Below, piece after piece: positions 10,400 to 24,778 of a DNA stretch of 64,000 bases. Every line of letters begins with the position of its first letter. The stretch's first letter is position 1. The translations under genes were made by a program, and so were the position numbers. The notes beneath the pieces were generated by a model, which saw only the letters and a program-made list of their open reading frames with translations, was not told the origin of the DNA and did no database searches. This DNA comes from Eledone cirrhosa (Eukaryota; Mollusca; Cephalopoda; Octopoda; Eledonidae), in assembly GCA_964016885.1 (NCBI GenBank), contig OZ024744.1:20762098-20826097 (forward strand), written 5' to 3'.

Positions 10400-12064
10400 C
10401 CCGTTTTAACAACAGTTGAATCTTAAGAACTGTCTCGTTTTAACAACAGTTGAATCTTAAGATAAACCTCGTTTTAACAACAGTTTAATCTTAAGAACTG
10501 ACTCGTTTTAACAACAGTTGAATCTTAAGACAAAACTCGTTTTAACAACAGTTGAATCTTAAGAACTGACTTGTTCTAACAACAGTTCAGCCTTAAGAAC
10601 TGACTCGTTTTAAAACAGTTGAATCGTTAGAACTGACTCGTTTTAACAACAGTTGAATCTTAAAATAAAACTCGTTTTAACAATAGTTGAATCTCAAGAA
10701 CTGACTCGTTTTAGCAACACTTGAATTTTAAGATAACACTCGTTTTCATAACAGTTGAATCTTAAGAACTGTCTCGTTTTAACAACAGTTGAATTTTAAG
10801 ATAAACCTCGTTTTAACAACAGCTGAATCTTAAGATAAAACTCGTTTTAACAACAGTTCAAACTTAAGAAATGACTCGTTTTAACAAAAGTTGAATCTTA
10901 TGAACTCACTCATTTTAACAACAGTTGAATCTTAAGATAACATTCGTTTTAACAACAGTTGAATCTTAAGAACTGATTCGTTTTAACAACAGTTGAATCT
11001 TAAGATAAAACTCGTTTTAACAACAGTTGAATCTTAAGAACGGACTCGTTTTAACAACACCTGAATCTTAAGCTAAAAATCGTTTTAACAACAGTTGAAT
11101 CTTAAGAACTGATTCGTTTTAACAACAGTTCAAACTTAAGATAAAACTCGTTTTAACAACAGCTGAATCTTCAGACAAAACTCGTTTTAACAACAGTTCA
11201 AACTTAAGAAATGACTCGTTTTCACAACAGTTGAATCTTATGAACTGACTCATTTTAACAACAGTTGAATCTTAAGAACTGATTCGTTTTAACAACAGTT
11301 GAATCTTAAGATAAAACTCGTTTTAACAACAGTTGAATCTTAAGATAAAACTCGTTTTAACAACAGTTGAATCTTAAGAACTGACTCGTTTTAACAACAG
11401 TTGAATCTTAAGATAAAACTCGTTTTAACAACAGTTGAATCTTATGAGCTAACTCATTTTAACAACAGTTGAATCTTAAGTTAAGACTCGTTTTAACAAC
11501 AGTTGAATCTTAAGAACTGACTCGTTTTAACAACAGCTGAATCTTAATATAAAACTCGTTTTAACAACAGTTGAATATTAAGAACTTACTCGTTTTAACA
11601 ACAGCTGAATCTTAAGATAAAACTCGTTTTAACAACAGTTGAATCTTAAGATAAAACTCGTTTTAACAACAGTTGAATCTTAAGTACTGACTTGTTTTAA
11701 CAACAGTTGAATCTTAAGATAAAACTCGTTTTAACAACAGTTGAATCTTAAGATAAAACTCGTTTTAACAACAGTTGAATCTTATGAAGTAACTCATTTT
11801 AACAACAGTTGAATCCTAAGTTAAGACTCGTTTTAACAACAGTTGAATCTTTAAATAAAACACGTTTTAACAACAGTTGAATCTTAAGAACTGACTCGTT
11901 TTAACAACAGTTGAATCTTAAGATAAAACTCGTTTTAACAACAGTTGAATCTTATGAGCTAACTCATTTTAACAACAGTTGAATCTTAAGTTAAGACTCG
12001 TTTTAACAACAGTTGAATCTTAAGAACTGACTCGTTTTAACGACAGCTGAATCTTAAGACAAAA
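10400..12064 (+). repeat. HOR unit 7 (1,665 bp, 49 monomers -1 bp)
   Basis: Landmark 2 at 10571. Diagnostic changes CAACACTTG after TTTTAG, AAGCTAAAA, CTTCAGACAAAAC and GAATCCTAAGTTAAG are shared with the 20.5-23.3 kb region. This unit is thus the uninterrupted version of what is broken up by nested duplications in unit 11. Confidence 0.82.
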
Positions 12065-13729
12065 CCCGTTTTAACAACAGTTGAATCTTAAGAACTGTCT
12101 CGTTTTAACAACAGTTGAATCTTAAGATAAACCTCGTTTTAACAACAGTTTAATCTTAAGAACTGACTCGTTTTAACAACAGTTGAATCTTAAAATAAAA
12201 CTCGTTTTAACAATAGTTGAATCTCAAGAACTGACTCGTTTTAGCAACAGTTGAATCTTAAGATAACACTCGTTTTCATAACAGTTGAATCTTAAGAACT
12301 GTCTCGTTTTAACAACAGTTGAATTTTAAGATAAACCTCGTTTTGACAACAGTTGAATCTTAAGAACTGAGTCGTTTTAACAACAGTTAAATCTTAATAA
12401 CTGACTCGTTTTAACAACAGCTGAATCTTAAGATAAAACTCGTTTTAACAACAGTTGAATCTTAAGAACTGACTCGTTTTAACAACAGCTGAATCTTAAG
12501 ATAAAACTCGTTTTAACAACAGTTCAAACTTAAGAAATGACTCGTTTTAACAAAAGTTGAATCTTATGAACTCACTCATTTTAACACAGTTGAATCTTAA
12601 GATAACATTCGGTTTAACAACAGTTGAATCTTAAGAACTGATTCGTTTTAACAACAGTTGAATCTTAAGATAAAACTCGTTTTAACAACACTTGAATCTT
12701 AAGAACGGACTCGTTTTAACAACACCTGAATCTTAAGATAAAACTCGTTTTAACAACAGTTGAATCTTAAGAACTGATTCGTTTTAACAACAGTTCAAAC
12801 TTAAGAACTGACTCGTTTTAACAACAGTTGAATCTTATGAACTGACTCATTTTAACAACAGTTGAATCTTAAGATAACATTCGTTTTAACAACAGTTGAA
12901 TCTTAAGAACTGACTCGTTTTAACAACAGCTGAATCTTAAGATAAAACTCGTTTTAACAACAGTTGAATCTTAAGATAAAACTCGTTTTAACAACAGTTG
13001 AATCTTAAGAACTGACTCGTTTTAACGACAGCTGAATCTTAAGATAAAACTCGTTTAAACAACAGTTCAAACTTAAGAAATGACTCGTTTTAACAACAGT
13101 TGAATCTTATGAACTGACTCATTTTAACAACAGTTGAATCTTAAGAACTGATTCGTTTTAACAACAGCTGAATCTTAAGATATAACTCGTTTTAACAACA
13201 GTTGAATCTTAAGAACTGACTCGTTTTAACAACAGCTGAATCTTAAGATAAAACTCGTTTTAACAACAGTTGAATCTTAAGATAAAACTCGTTTTAACAA
13301 CAGTTGAATCTTATGAGCTAATTCATTTTAACAACAGTTGAATCTTAAGTTAAGACTCGTTTTAACAACAGTTGAATCTTAAGAACTGAATCGTTTTAAC
13401 AACAGCTGAATCTTAAGATAAAACTCGTTTTAACAACAGTTGAATCTTAAGAACTGACTCGTTTTAACAACAGCTGAATCTTAAGATAAAACTAGTTTTA
13501 ACAACAGTTGAATCTTAAGATAAAACTCGTTTTAACAACAGTTGAATCTTAAGTACTGACTCGTTTTAACAACAGTTGAATCTTAAGATAAAACTCGTTT
13601 TAACAACAGTTGAATCTTATGAGCTAACTCATTTTAACAACAGTTGAATCGTAAGTTAAGACTCGTTTTAACAACAGTTGAATCTTAAGAACTGACTCGT
13701 TTTAACGACAGCTGAATCTTAAGACAAAA
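12065..13729 (+). repeat. HOR unit 8 (1,665 bp, 49 monomers -1 bp)
   Basis: Lacks landmark 2; the TTTAATC monomer passes directly to AAAATAAAAC, as in unit 1. Otherwise matches unit 5, including the 33 bp CATTTTAACACAG monomer and GAATCGTAAGTTAAG. One private change is TTCGGTTTAAC near 12.61 kb. Confidence 0.82.
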
Positions 13730-16700
13730 CCCGTTTTAACAACAGTTGAATCTTAAGAACTGTCTCGTTTTAACAACAGTTGAATCTTAAAGATAAACCT
13801 CGTTTTAACAACAGTTTAATCTTAAGAACTGACTCGTTTTAACAACAGTTGAATCTTAAGAACTGACTTGTTCTAACAACAGTTCAGCCTTAAGAACTGA
13901 CTCGTTTTAAAACAGTTGAATCGTTAGAACTGACTCGTTTTAACAACAGTTGAATCTTAAAATAAAACTCGTTTTAACAATAGTTGAATCTGAAGAACTG
14001 ACTCGTTTTAGCAACAGTTGAATCTTAAGATAACCCTCGTTTTCATAACAGTTGAATCTTAAGAACTGTCTCGTTTAACAACAGTTGAATTTTAAGATAA
14101 ACCTAGTTTTGACAACAGTTGAATCTTAATAACTGACTCGTTTTAACAATAGTTGAATGTTAAGATAAAACTCGTTTTAACAATAGTTGAATCTTAAGAA
14201 CTGACTCGTTTTAACAACAGTTGAATCTTAAGATAAAACTCGTTTTAACAACTGTTGAATCTTAAGAACTGACTCGTTTTAACAACAGCTGAATCTTAAG
14301 ATAAAACTCGTTTTAACAACAGTTCATACTTAAGAAATGACTCGTTTTAACAAAAGTTGAATCTTATGAACTCACTCGTTTTAACAACACTTGAATCTTA
14401 AGAACGGACTCGTTTTAACAACACCTGAATCTTAAGATAAAACTCGTTTTAACAACAGTTGAATCTTAAGAACTGATTCGTTTTAACAACAGTTCAAACT
14501 TAAGAACTGACTCGTTTTAACAACAGTTGAATCTTATGAACTGACTCATTTTAACAACAGTTGAATCTTAAGATAACATTCGTTTTAACAACAGTTGAAT
14601 CTTAAGAACTGACTCGTTTTAACAACAGTTGAATCTTAAAGATAAAACTCGTTTCGACAACAGTTGAATCTTAAGAACTGACTAGTTTTAACAACAGCTG
14701 AATCTTAAGATAAAACTCGTTTTAACAACAGTTGAATCTTAAGAACTGACTCGTTTTAACAACAGCTGAATCTTAAGATAAAACTCGTTTTAACAACAGT
14801 TGAATCTTAAGATAAAACTCGTTTTAACAACAGTTGAATCTTAAGTACTGACTCGTTTTAACAACAGTTGAATCTTAAGATAAAACTCGTTTTAACAACA
14901 GTTGAATCTTAAGAACTGACTCGTTTTAACGACAGCTGAATCTTAAGATAAAACTCGTTTTAACAACAGTTCAAACTTAAGAAATGACTCGTTTTAACAA
15001 CAGTTGAATCTTATGAACTGACTCATTTTAACAACAGTTGAATCTTAAGAACTGATTCGTTTTAACAACAGCTGAATCTTAAGATAAAACTCGTTTTAAC
15101 AACAGTTGAATCTTAAGAACTGACTCGTTTTAACAACAGCTGAATCTTAAGATAAAACTCGTTTTAACAACAGTTGAATCTTAAGAACTGACTCGTTTTA
15201 ACAACAGCTGAATCTTAAGATAAAACTCGTTTTAACAACAGTTGAATCTTAAGATAAAACTCGTTTTAACAACAGTTGAATCTTAAGAACTGACTCTTTT
15301 TAAGAACAGTTGAATCTGAAGATAAAACTCGTTTTAACAACAGTTGAATCTTATGAGCTAACTCATTTTAACAACAGTTGAATCTTAAGTTAAGACTCGT
15401 TTTAACAACAGTTGAATCTTAAGAACTGACTCGTTTTAACAACAGCTGAATCTTAAGATAAAACTCGTTTTAACAACAGTTGAATCTTAAGAACTGACTC
15501 GTTTTAACAACAGCTGAATCTTAAGATAAAACTCGTTTTAACAACAGTTGAATCTTAAGATAAAACTCGTTTTAACAACAGTTGAATCTTAAGAACTGAC
15601 TCTTTTTAAGAACAGTTGAATCTGAAGATAAAACTCGTTTTAACAACAGTTGAATCTTATGAGCTAACTCATTTTAACAACAGTTGAATGTTAAGATAAA
15701 ACTCGTTTTAACAATAGTTGAATCTTAAGAACTGACTCGTTTTAACAACAGTTGAATCTTAAGATAAAACTCGTTTTAACAACTGTTGAATCTTAAGAAC
15801 TGACTCGTTTTAACAACAGCTGAATCTTTAGATAAAACTCGTTTTAACAACAGTTCAAACTTAAGAAATGACTCGTTTTAACAAAAGTTGAATCTTATGA
15901 ACTCACTCGTTTTAACAACACTTGAATCTTAAGAACGGACTCGTTTTAACAACACCTGAATCTTAAGATAAAACTCGTTTTAACAACAGTTGAATCTTAA
16001 GAACTGATTCGTTTTAACAACAGTTCAAACTTAAGAACTGACTCGTTTTAACAACAGTTGAATCTTATGAACTGACTCATTTTAACAACAGTTGAATCTT
16101 AAGATAACATTCGTTTTAATAACAGTTGAATCTTAAGAACTGACTCGTTTTAACAACAGTTGAATCTTAAAGATAAAACTCGTTTCGACAACAGTTGAAT
16201 CTTAAGAACTGACTCGTTTTAACGACAGCTGAATCTTAAGATAAAACTCGTTTTAACAACAGTTGAATCTTAAGATAAAACTCGTTTTAACAACAGTTGA
16301 ATCTTAAGAACTGACTCGTTTTAACGACAGCTGAATCTTAAGATAAAACTCGTTTTAACAACAGTTCAAACTTAAGAAATGACTCGTTTTAACAACAGTT
16401 GAATCTTATGAACTGACTCATTTTAACAACAGTTGAATCTTAAGAACTGATTCGTTTTAACAACAGCTGAATCTTAAGATAAAACTCGTTTTAACAACAG
16501 TTGAATCTTAAGAACTGACTCGTTTTAACAACAGCTGAATCTTAAGATAAAACTCGTTTTAACAACAGTTGAATCTTAAGAACTGACTCGTTTTAACAAC
16601 AGCTGAATCTTAAGATAAAACTCGTTTTAACAACAGTTGAATCTTAAGAACTGACTCTTTTTAAGAACAGTTGAATCTGAAGATAAAACTCGTTTTAACA

Positions 16701-17130
16701 ACAGTTGAATCTTATGAGCTAACTCATTTTAACAACAGTTGAATCTTAAGTTAAGACTCGTTTTAACAACAGTTGAATCTTAAGAACTGAATCGTTTTAA
16801 CAACAGCTGAATCTTAAGATAAAACTCGTTTTAACAACAGTTGAATCTTAAGAACTGACTCGTTTTAACAACAGCTGAATCTTAAGATAAAACTAGTTTT
16901 AACAACAGTTGAATCTTAAGATAAAACTCGTTTTAACAACAGTTGAATCTTAAGTACTGACTCGTTTTAACAACAGTTGAATCTTAAGATAAAACTCGTT
17001 TTAACAACAGTTGAATCTTATGAGCTAACTCATTTTAACAACAGTTGAATCGTAAGTTAAGACTCGTTTTAACAACAGTTGAATCTTAAGAACTGACTCG
17101 TTTTAACGACAGCTGAATCTTAAGACAAAA
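13730..17130 (+). repeat. HOR unit 9 (3,401 bp, 100 monomers +1 bp)
   Basis: Landmark 2 at 13868 only. Two HOR lengths are joined: at about 15.66-15.71 kb a GAGCTAACTCATTTTAAC monomer passes directly into a GAATGTTAAG monomer, skipping the landmark section. Private markers include GATAACCCTCG, TTCATACTT, GAACTGACTAG and TTTTAATAACAG, each found again 3,401 bp downstream. Confidence 0.85.
15661..15710 (+). repeat. Composite HOR junction
   Basis: A GAGCTAACTCATTTTAAC monomer is followed directly by a GAATGTTAAGATAAAAC monomer. Elsewhere it is followed by TTAAGTTAAGACTCG. The same junction is duplicated at about 19061-19110. Confidence 0.75.
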
Positions 17131-20100
17131 CCCGTTTTAACAACAGTTGAATCTTAAGAACTGTCTCGTTTTAACAACAGTTGAATCTTAAAGATAAACC
17201 TCGTTTTAACAACAGTTTAATCTTAAGAACTGACTCGTTTTAACAACAGTTGAATCTTAAGAACTGACTTGTTCTAACAACAGTTCAGCCTTAAGAACTG
17301 ACTCGTTTTAAAACAGTTGAATCGTTAGAACTGACTCGTTTTAACAACAGTTGAATCTTAAAATAAAACTCGTTTTAACAATAGTTGAATCTGAAGAACT
17401 GACTCGTTTTAGCAACAGTTGAATCTTAAGATAACCCTCGTTTTCATAACAGTTGAATCTTAAGAACTGTCTCGTTTAACAACAGTTGAATTTTAAGATA
17501 AACCTAGTTTTGACAACAGTTGAATCTTAATAACTGACTCGTTTTAACAATAGTTGAATGTTAAGATAAAACTCGTTTTAACAATAGTTGAATCTTAAGA
17601 ACTGACTCGTTTTAACAACAGTTGAATCTTAAGATAAAACTCGTTTTAACAACTGTTGAATCTTAAGAACTGACTCGTTTTAACAACAGCTGAATCTTAA
17701 GATAAAACTCGTTTTAACAACAGTTCATACTTAAGAAATGACTCGTTTTAACAAAAGTTGAATCTTATGAACTCACTCGTTTTAACAACACTTGAATCTT
17801 AAGAACGGACTCGTTTTAACAACACCTGAATCTTAAGATAAAACTCGTTTTAACAACAGTTGAATCTTAAGAACTGATTCGTTTTAACAACAGTTCAAAC
17901 TTAAGAACTGACTCGTTTTAACAACAGTTGAATCTTATGAACTGACTCATTTTAACAACAGTTGAATCTTAAGATAACATTCGTTTTAACAACAGTTGAA
18001 TCTTAAGAACTGACTCGTTTTAACAACAGTTGAATCTTAAAGATAAAACTCGTTTCGACAACAGTTGAATCTTAAGAACTGACTAGTTTTAACAACAGCT
18101 GAATCTTAAGATAAAACTCGTTTTAACAACAGTTGAATCTTAAGAACTGACTCGTTTTAACAACAGCTGAATCTTAAGATAAAACTCGTTTTAACAACAG
18201 TTGAATCTTAAGATAAAACTCGTTTTAACAACAGTTGAATCTTAAGTACTGACTCGTTTTAACAACAGTTGAATCTTAAGATAAAACTCGTTTTAACAAC
18301 AGTTGAATCTTAAGAACTGACTCGTTTTAACGACAGCTGAATCTTAAGATAAAACTCGTTTTAACAACAGTTCAAACTTAAGAAATGACTCGTTTTAACA
18401 ACAGTTGAATCTTATGAACTGACTCATTTTAACAACAGTTGAATCTTAAGAACTGATTCGTTTTAACAACAGCTGAATCTTAAGATAAAACTCGTTTTAA
18501 CAACAGTTGAATCTTAAGAACTGACTCGTTTTAACAACAGCTGAATCTTAAGATAAAACTCGTTTTAACAACAGTTGAATCTTAAGAACTGACTCGTTTT
18601 AACAACAGCTGAATCTTAAGATAAAACTCGTTTTAACAACAGTTGAATCTTAAGATAAAACTCGTTTTAACAACAGTTGAATCTTAAGAACTGACTCTTT
18701 TTAAGAACAGTTGAATCTGAAGATAAAACTCGTTTTAACAACAGTTGAATCTTATGAGCTAACTCATTTTAACAACAGTTGAATCTTAAGTTAAGACTCG
18801 TTTTAACAACAGTTGAATCTTAAGAACTGACTCGTTTTAACAACAGCTGAATCTTAAGATAAAACTCGTTTTAACAACAGTTGAATCTTAAGAACTGACT
18901 CGTTTTAACAACAGCTGAATCTTAAGATAAAACTCGTTTTAACAACAGTTGAATCTTAAGATAAAACTCGTTTTAACAACAGTTGAATCTTAAGAACTGA
19001 CTCTTTTTAAGAACAGTTGAATCTGAAGATAAAACTCGTTTTAACAACAGTTGAATCTTATGAGCTAACTCATTTTAACAACAGTTGAATGTTAAGATAA
19101 AACTCGTTTTAACAATAGTTGAATCTTAAGAACTGACTCGTTTTAACAACAGTTGAATCTTAAGATAAAACTCGTTTTAACAACTGTTGAATCTTAAGAA
19201 CTGACTCGTTTTAACAACAGCTGAATCTTAAGATAAAACTCGTTTTAACAACAGTTCAAACTTAAGAAATGACTCGTTTTAACAAAAGTTGAATCTTATG
19301 AACTCACTCGTTTTAACAACACTTGAATCTTAAGAACGGACTCGTTTTAACAACACCTGAATCTTAAGATAAAACTCGTTTTAACAACAGTTGAATCTTA
19401 AGAACTGATTCGTTTTAACAACAGTTCAAACTTAAGAACTGACTCGTTTTAACAACAGTTGAATCTTATGAACTGACTCATTTTAACAACAGTTGAATCT
19501 TAAGATAACATTCGTTTTAATAACAGTTGAATCTTAAGAACTGACTCGTTTTAACAACAGTTGAATCTTAAAGATAAAACTCGTTTCGACAACAGTTGAA
19601 TCTTAAGAACTGACTCGTTTTAACGACAGCTGAATCTTAAGATAAAACTCGTTTTAACAACAGTTGAATCTTAAGATAAAACTCGTTTTAACAACAGTTG
19701 AATCTTAAGAACTGACTCGTTTTAACGACAGCTGAATCTTAAGATAAAACTCGTTTTAACAACAGTTCAAACTTAAGAAATGACTCGTTTTAACAACAGT
19801 TGAATCTTATGAACTGACTCATTTTAACAACAGTTGAATCTTAAGAACTGATTCGTTTTAACAACAGCTGAATCTTAAGATAAAACTCGTTTTAACAACA
19901 GTTGAATCTTAAGAACTGACTCGTTTTAACAACAGCTGAATCTTAAGATAAAACTCGTTTTAACAACAGTTGAATCTTAAGAACTGACTCGTTTTAACAA
20001 CAGCTGAATCTTAAGATAAAACTCGTTTTAACAACAGTTGAATCTTAAGAACTGACTCTTTTTAAGAACAGTTGAATCTGAAGATAAAACTCGTTTTAAC

Positions 20101-20531
20101 AACAGTTGAATCTTATGAGCTAACTCATTTTAACAACAGTTGAATCTTAAGTTAAGACTCGTTTTAACAACAGTTGAATCTTAAGAACTGACTCGTTTTA
20201 ACAACAGCTGAATCTTAAGATAAAACTCGTTTTAACAACAGTTGAATCTTAAGAACTGACTCGTTTTAACAACAGCTGAATCTTAAGATAAAACTCGTTT
20301 TAACAACAGTTGAATCTTAAGATAAAACTCGTTTTAACAACAGTTGAATCTTAAGTACTGACTCGTTTTAACAACAGTTGAATCTTAAGATAAAACTCGT
20401 TTTAACAACAGTTGAATCTTATGAGCTAACTCATTTTAACAACAGTTGAATCTTAAGTTAAGACTCGTTTTAACAACAGTTGAATCTTAAGAACTGACTC
20501 GTTTTAACGACAGCTGAATCTTAAGACAAAA
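17131..20531 (+). repeat. HOR unit 10 (3,401 bp, 100 monomers +1 bp)
   Basis: Landmark 2 at 17269. Nearly identical to unit 9 up to about 20.18 kb, including the composite junction (here 19.06-19.11 kb). A visible difference is TCTTAAGATAAAAC here against TCTTTAGATAAAAC near 15.83 kb. From about 20.18 kb to its end it instead resembles the end of unit 6 (about 10.05-10.40 kb). Confidence 0.85.
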
Positions 20532-23500
20532 CCCGTTTTAACAACAGTTGAATCTTAAGAACTGTCTCGTTTTAACAACAGTTGAATCTTAAGATAAACC
20601 TCGTTTTAACAACAGTTTAATCTTAAGAACTGACTCGTTTTAACAACAGTTGAATCTTAAGACAAAACTCGTTTTAACAACAGTTGAATCTTAAGAACTG
20701 ACTTGTTCTAACAACAGTTCAGCCTTAAGAACTGACTCGTTTTAAAACAGTTGAATCGTTAGAACTGACTCGTTTTAACAACAGTTGAATCTTAAAATAA
20801 AACTCGTTTTAACAATAGTTGAATCTCAAGAACTGACTCGTTTTAGCAACACTTGAATCTTAAGATAACACTCGTTTTCATAACAGTTGAATCTTAAGAA
20901 CTGTCTCGTTTTAACAACAGTTGAATTTTAAGATAAACCTCGTTTTAACAACAGCTGAATCTTAAGATAAAACTCGTTTTAACAACAGTTCAAACTTAAG
21001 AAATGACTCGTTTTAACAAAAGTTGAATCTTATGAACTCACTCATTTTAACAACAGTTGAATCTTAAGATAACATTCGTTTTAACAACAGTTGAATCTTA
21101 AGAACTGATTCGTTTTAACAACAGTTGAATCTTAAGATAAAACTCGTTTTAACAACAGTTGAATCTTAAGAACGGACTCGTTTTAACAACACCTGAATCT
21201 TAAGCTAAAACTCGTTTTAACAACAGTTGAATCTTAAGAACTGATTCGTTTTAACAACAGTTCAAACTTAAGATAAAACTCGTTTTAACAACAGCTGAAT
21301 CTTCAGACAAAACTCGTTTTAACAACAGTTCAAACTTAAGAAATGACTCGTTTTCACAACAGTTGAATCTTATGAACTGACTCATTTTAACAACAGTTTA
21401 ATCTTAAGAACTGATTCGTTTTAACAACAGTTGAATCTTAAGATAAAACTCGTTTTAACAACAGTTGAATCTTAAGATAAAACTCGTTTTAACAACAGTT
21501 GAATCTTAAGAACTGACTCGTTTTAACAACAGTTGAATCTTAAGATAAAACTCGTTTTAACAACAGTTGAATCTTATGAGCTAACTCATTTTAACAACAG
21601 TTGAATCTTAAGTTAAGACTCGTTTTAACAACAGTTGAATCTTAAGAACTGACTCGTTTTAACAACAGCTGAATCTTAATATAAAACTCGTTTTAACAAC
21701 AGTTGAATCTTAAGAACTGACTTGTTCTAACAACAGTTCAGCCTTAAAAACTGACTCGTTTTAAAACAGTTGAATCGTTAGAACTGACTCGTTTTAACAA
21801 CAGTTGAATCTTAAAATAAAACTCGTTTTAACAATAGTTGAATCTCAAGAACTGACTCGTTTTAGCAACACTTGAATCTTAAGATAACACTCGTTTTCAT
21901 AACAGTTGAATCTTAAGAACTGTCTCGTTTTAACAACAGTTGAATTTTAAGATAGACCTCGTTTTAACAACAGCTGAATCTTAAGATAAAACTCGTTTTA
22001 ACAACAGTTCAAACTTAAGAAATGACTCGTTTTAACAAAAGTTGAATCTTATGAACTCACTCATTTTAACAACAGTTGAATCTTAAGATAACATTCGTTT
22101 TAACAACAGTTGAATCTTAAGAACTGATTCGTTTTAACAACAGTTGAATCTTAAGATAAAACTCGTTTTAACAACAGTTGAATCTTAAGAACGGACTCGT
22201 TTTAACAACACCTGAATCTTAAGCTAAAACTCGTTTTAACAACAGTTGAATCTTAAGAACTGATTCGTTTTAACAACAGTTCAAACTTAAGATAAAACTC
22301 GTTTTAACAACAGCTGAATCTTCAGACAAATCTCGTTTTAACAACAGTTCAAACTTAAGAAATGACTCGTTTTAACAACAGTTGAATCTTATGAACTGAC
22401 TCATTTTAACAACAGTTGAATCTTAAGAACTGATTTGTTTTAACAACAGTTGAATCTTAAGATAAAACTCGTTTAAACAACAGTTGAATCTTAAGATAAA
22501 ACTCGTTTTAACAACAGTTGAATCTTAAGAACTGACTCGTTTTAACAACAGTTGAATCTTAAGATAAAACTCGTTTTAACAACAGTTGAATCTTATGAGC
22601 TAACTCATTTTAACAACAGTTGAATCTTAAGTTAAGACTCGTTTTAACAACAGTTGAATCTTAAGAACTGACTCGTTTTAACAACAGCTGAATCTTATGA
22701 ACTGACTCATTTTAACAACAGTTGAATCTTAAGAACTGATTTGTTTTAACAACAGTTGAATCTTAAGATAAAACTCGTTTTAACAACAGTTGAATCTTAA
22801 GATAAAACTCGTTTTAACAACAGTTGAATCTTAAGAACTGACTCGTTTTAACAACAGTTGAATCTTAAGATAAAACTCGTTTTAACAACAGTTGAATCTT
22901 ATGAGCTAACTCATTTTAACAACAGTTGAATCTTAAGTTAAGACTCGTTTTAACAACAGTTGAATCTTAAGAACTGACTCGTTTTAACAACAGCTGATTC
23001 TTAATATAAAACTCGTTTTAACAACAGTTGAATCTTAAGAACTTACTCGTTTTAACAACAGCTGAATCTTAAGATAAAACTCGTTTTAACAACAGTTGAA
23101 TCTTAAGATAAAACTCGTTTTAACAACAGTTGAATCTTAAGTACTGACTTGTTTTAACAACAGTTGAATCTTAAGATAAAACTCGTTTTAACAACAGTTG
23201 AATCTTAAGATGAAACTCGTTTTAACAACAGTTGAATCTTATGAACTAACTCATTTTAACAACAGTTGAATCCTAAGTTAAGACTCGTTTTAACAACAGT
23301 TGAATCTTAAGAACTGACTCCTTTTAACAACAGTTGAATCTTAAGACAAAACTCGTTTTAACAACAGTTGAATCTTAAGAACTGACTTGTTCTAACAACA
23401 GTTCAGTCTCAAGAATTGACTCGTTTTAAAACAGTTGAATCGTTTGATCTGACTCGTTTTAACAACAGTTGAATCTTAAAATAAAACTCGTTTTAACAAT

Positions 23501-24778
23501 AGTTGAATCTCAAGAAATGACTCGTTTTAGCAACAGTTGAATCTTAATAACTGATTCGTTTTAACAACAGTTGAATGTTAAGATAAAACTCGTTTTAACA
23601 ATAGTTGAATCTTAAGAACTGACTCGTTTTAACAACAGTTGAATCTTAAGATAAAACTCGTTTTAACAACTGTTGAATCTTAAAAACTGACTCGTTTTAA
23701 CAACAGTTGAATCTTTAAATAAAACACGTTTTAACAACAGTTGAATCTTAAGAACTGACTCGTTTTAACAACAGTTGAATGTTAAGATAAAACTCGTTTT
23801 AACAATAGTTGAATCTTGAGAACTGACTCGTTTTAACAACAGTTGAATCTTAAGATAAAACTCGTTTTAACAACAGTTGAATCTTAAGAAATGACTCGTT
23901 TTAACAACAGCTGAATCTTAAGATAAAACTCGTTTTAACAACAGTTCAAACTTAAGAAATGACTCGTTTTAACAAAAGTTGAATATTATGAACTCACTCA
24001 TTTTAACAACAGTTGAATCTTAAGATAAAACTCGTTTTAACAACAGTTGAATCTTAAGAACGGACTCGTTTTAACAACAGCTGAATCTTAAGATAAAACT
24101 CGTTTTAACAACAGCTGAATCTTAAGATAAAACTCGTTTTAACAACAGTTGAATCTTAAGATAAAACTCGTTTTAACAACAGTTGAATCTTAAGAACTGA
24201 CTCGTTTTAACAACAGTTGAATCTTAAGATAAAACTCGTTTTAACAACAGTTGAATCTTATGAGCTAACTCATTTTAACAACAGTTGAATCTTAAGTTAA
24301 GACTCGTTTTAACAACAGTTGAATCTTAAGAACTGACTCGTTTTAACAACAGCTGAATCTTAAGATAAAACTCGTTTTAACAACAGTTGAATCTTAAGAA
24401 CTGACTCGTTTTAACAACAGCTGAATCTTAAGATAAAACTCGTTTAACAACAGTTGAATCTTAAGATAAAACTCGTTTTAACAACAGTTGAATCTTAAGT
24501 ACTGACTTGTTTTAACAACAGTTTAATCTTAAGATAAAACTCGTTTTAACAACAGTTGAATCTTATGAGCTAACTCATTTTAACAACAGTTGAATCTTAA
24601 GTTAAGACTCGTTTTAACAACAGTTGAATCTTAAGAACTGACTCGTTTTAACGACAGCTGAATCTTAAGATAAAACTTGTTTTAACAACAGTTGAATCTT
24701 AAAGATAAAACTCGCTTTAACAACAGTTGAATCTTAAGAACTGACTCGTTTTAACAACAGTTGAATCTTAAGACAAAA
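20532..24778 (+). repeat. HOR unit 11 (4,247 bp, 125 monomers -3 bp)
   Basis: The longest stretch between CCCG landmarks. It holds landmark 2 three times (20703, 21722, 23387), so it represents about three HOR lengths whose CCCG landmark was lost or skipped. It contains nested 30-monomer and 9-monomer duplications. The third landmark 2 is the TTCAGTCTCAAG subtype. Confidence 0.83.
20690..22992 (+). repeat. Nested duplications: 30 monomers, then 9 monomers inside
   Basis: Landmark 2 at 20703 and 21722 defines a 1,019 bp offset (30 monomers -1). Within the second copy, 22381-22686 and 22687-22992 repeat with an offset of exactly 306 bp (9 monomers), marked by the private GATTTG at 22431 region and 22737. 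The 9-monomer junction leaves a CAGCTG monomer with an ATGAACTGA tail at 22672-22705, a combination seen nowhere else I looked. Confidence 0.82.

Larger units (their letters stand above)
13381..20182 (+). repeat. Tandem duplication, 3,401 bp x 2 (near-identical)
   Basis: Copies are about 13381-16781 and 16782-20182. Every rare change I followed (GAACTGAATCG, GATAACCCTCG, TTCATACTT, GAACTGACTAG, TTTTAATAACAG, the composite junction) is present in both at the same offset. This is the least diverged large duplication in the left half. Confidence 0.88.
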
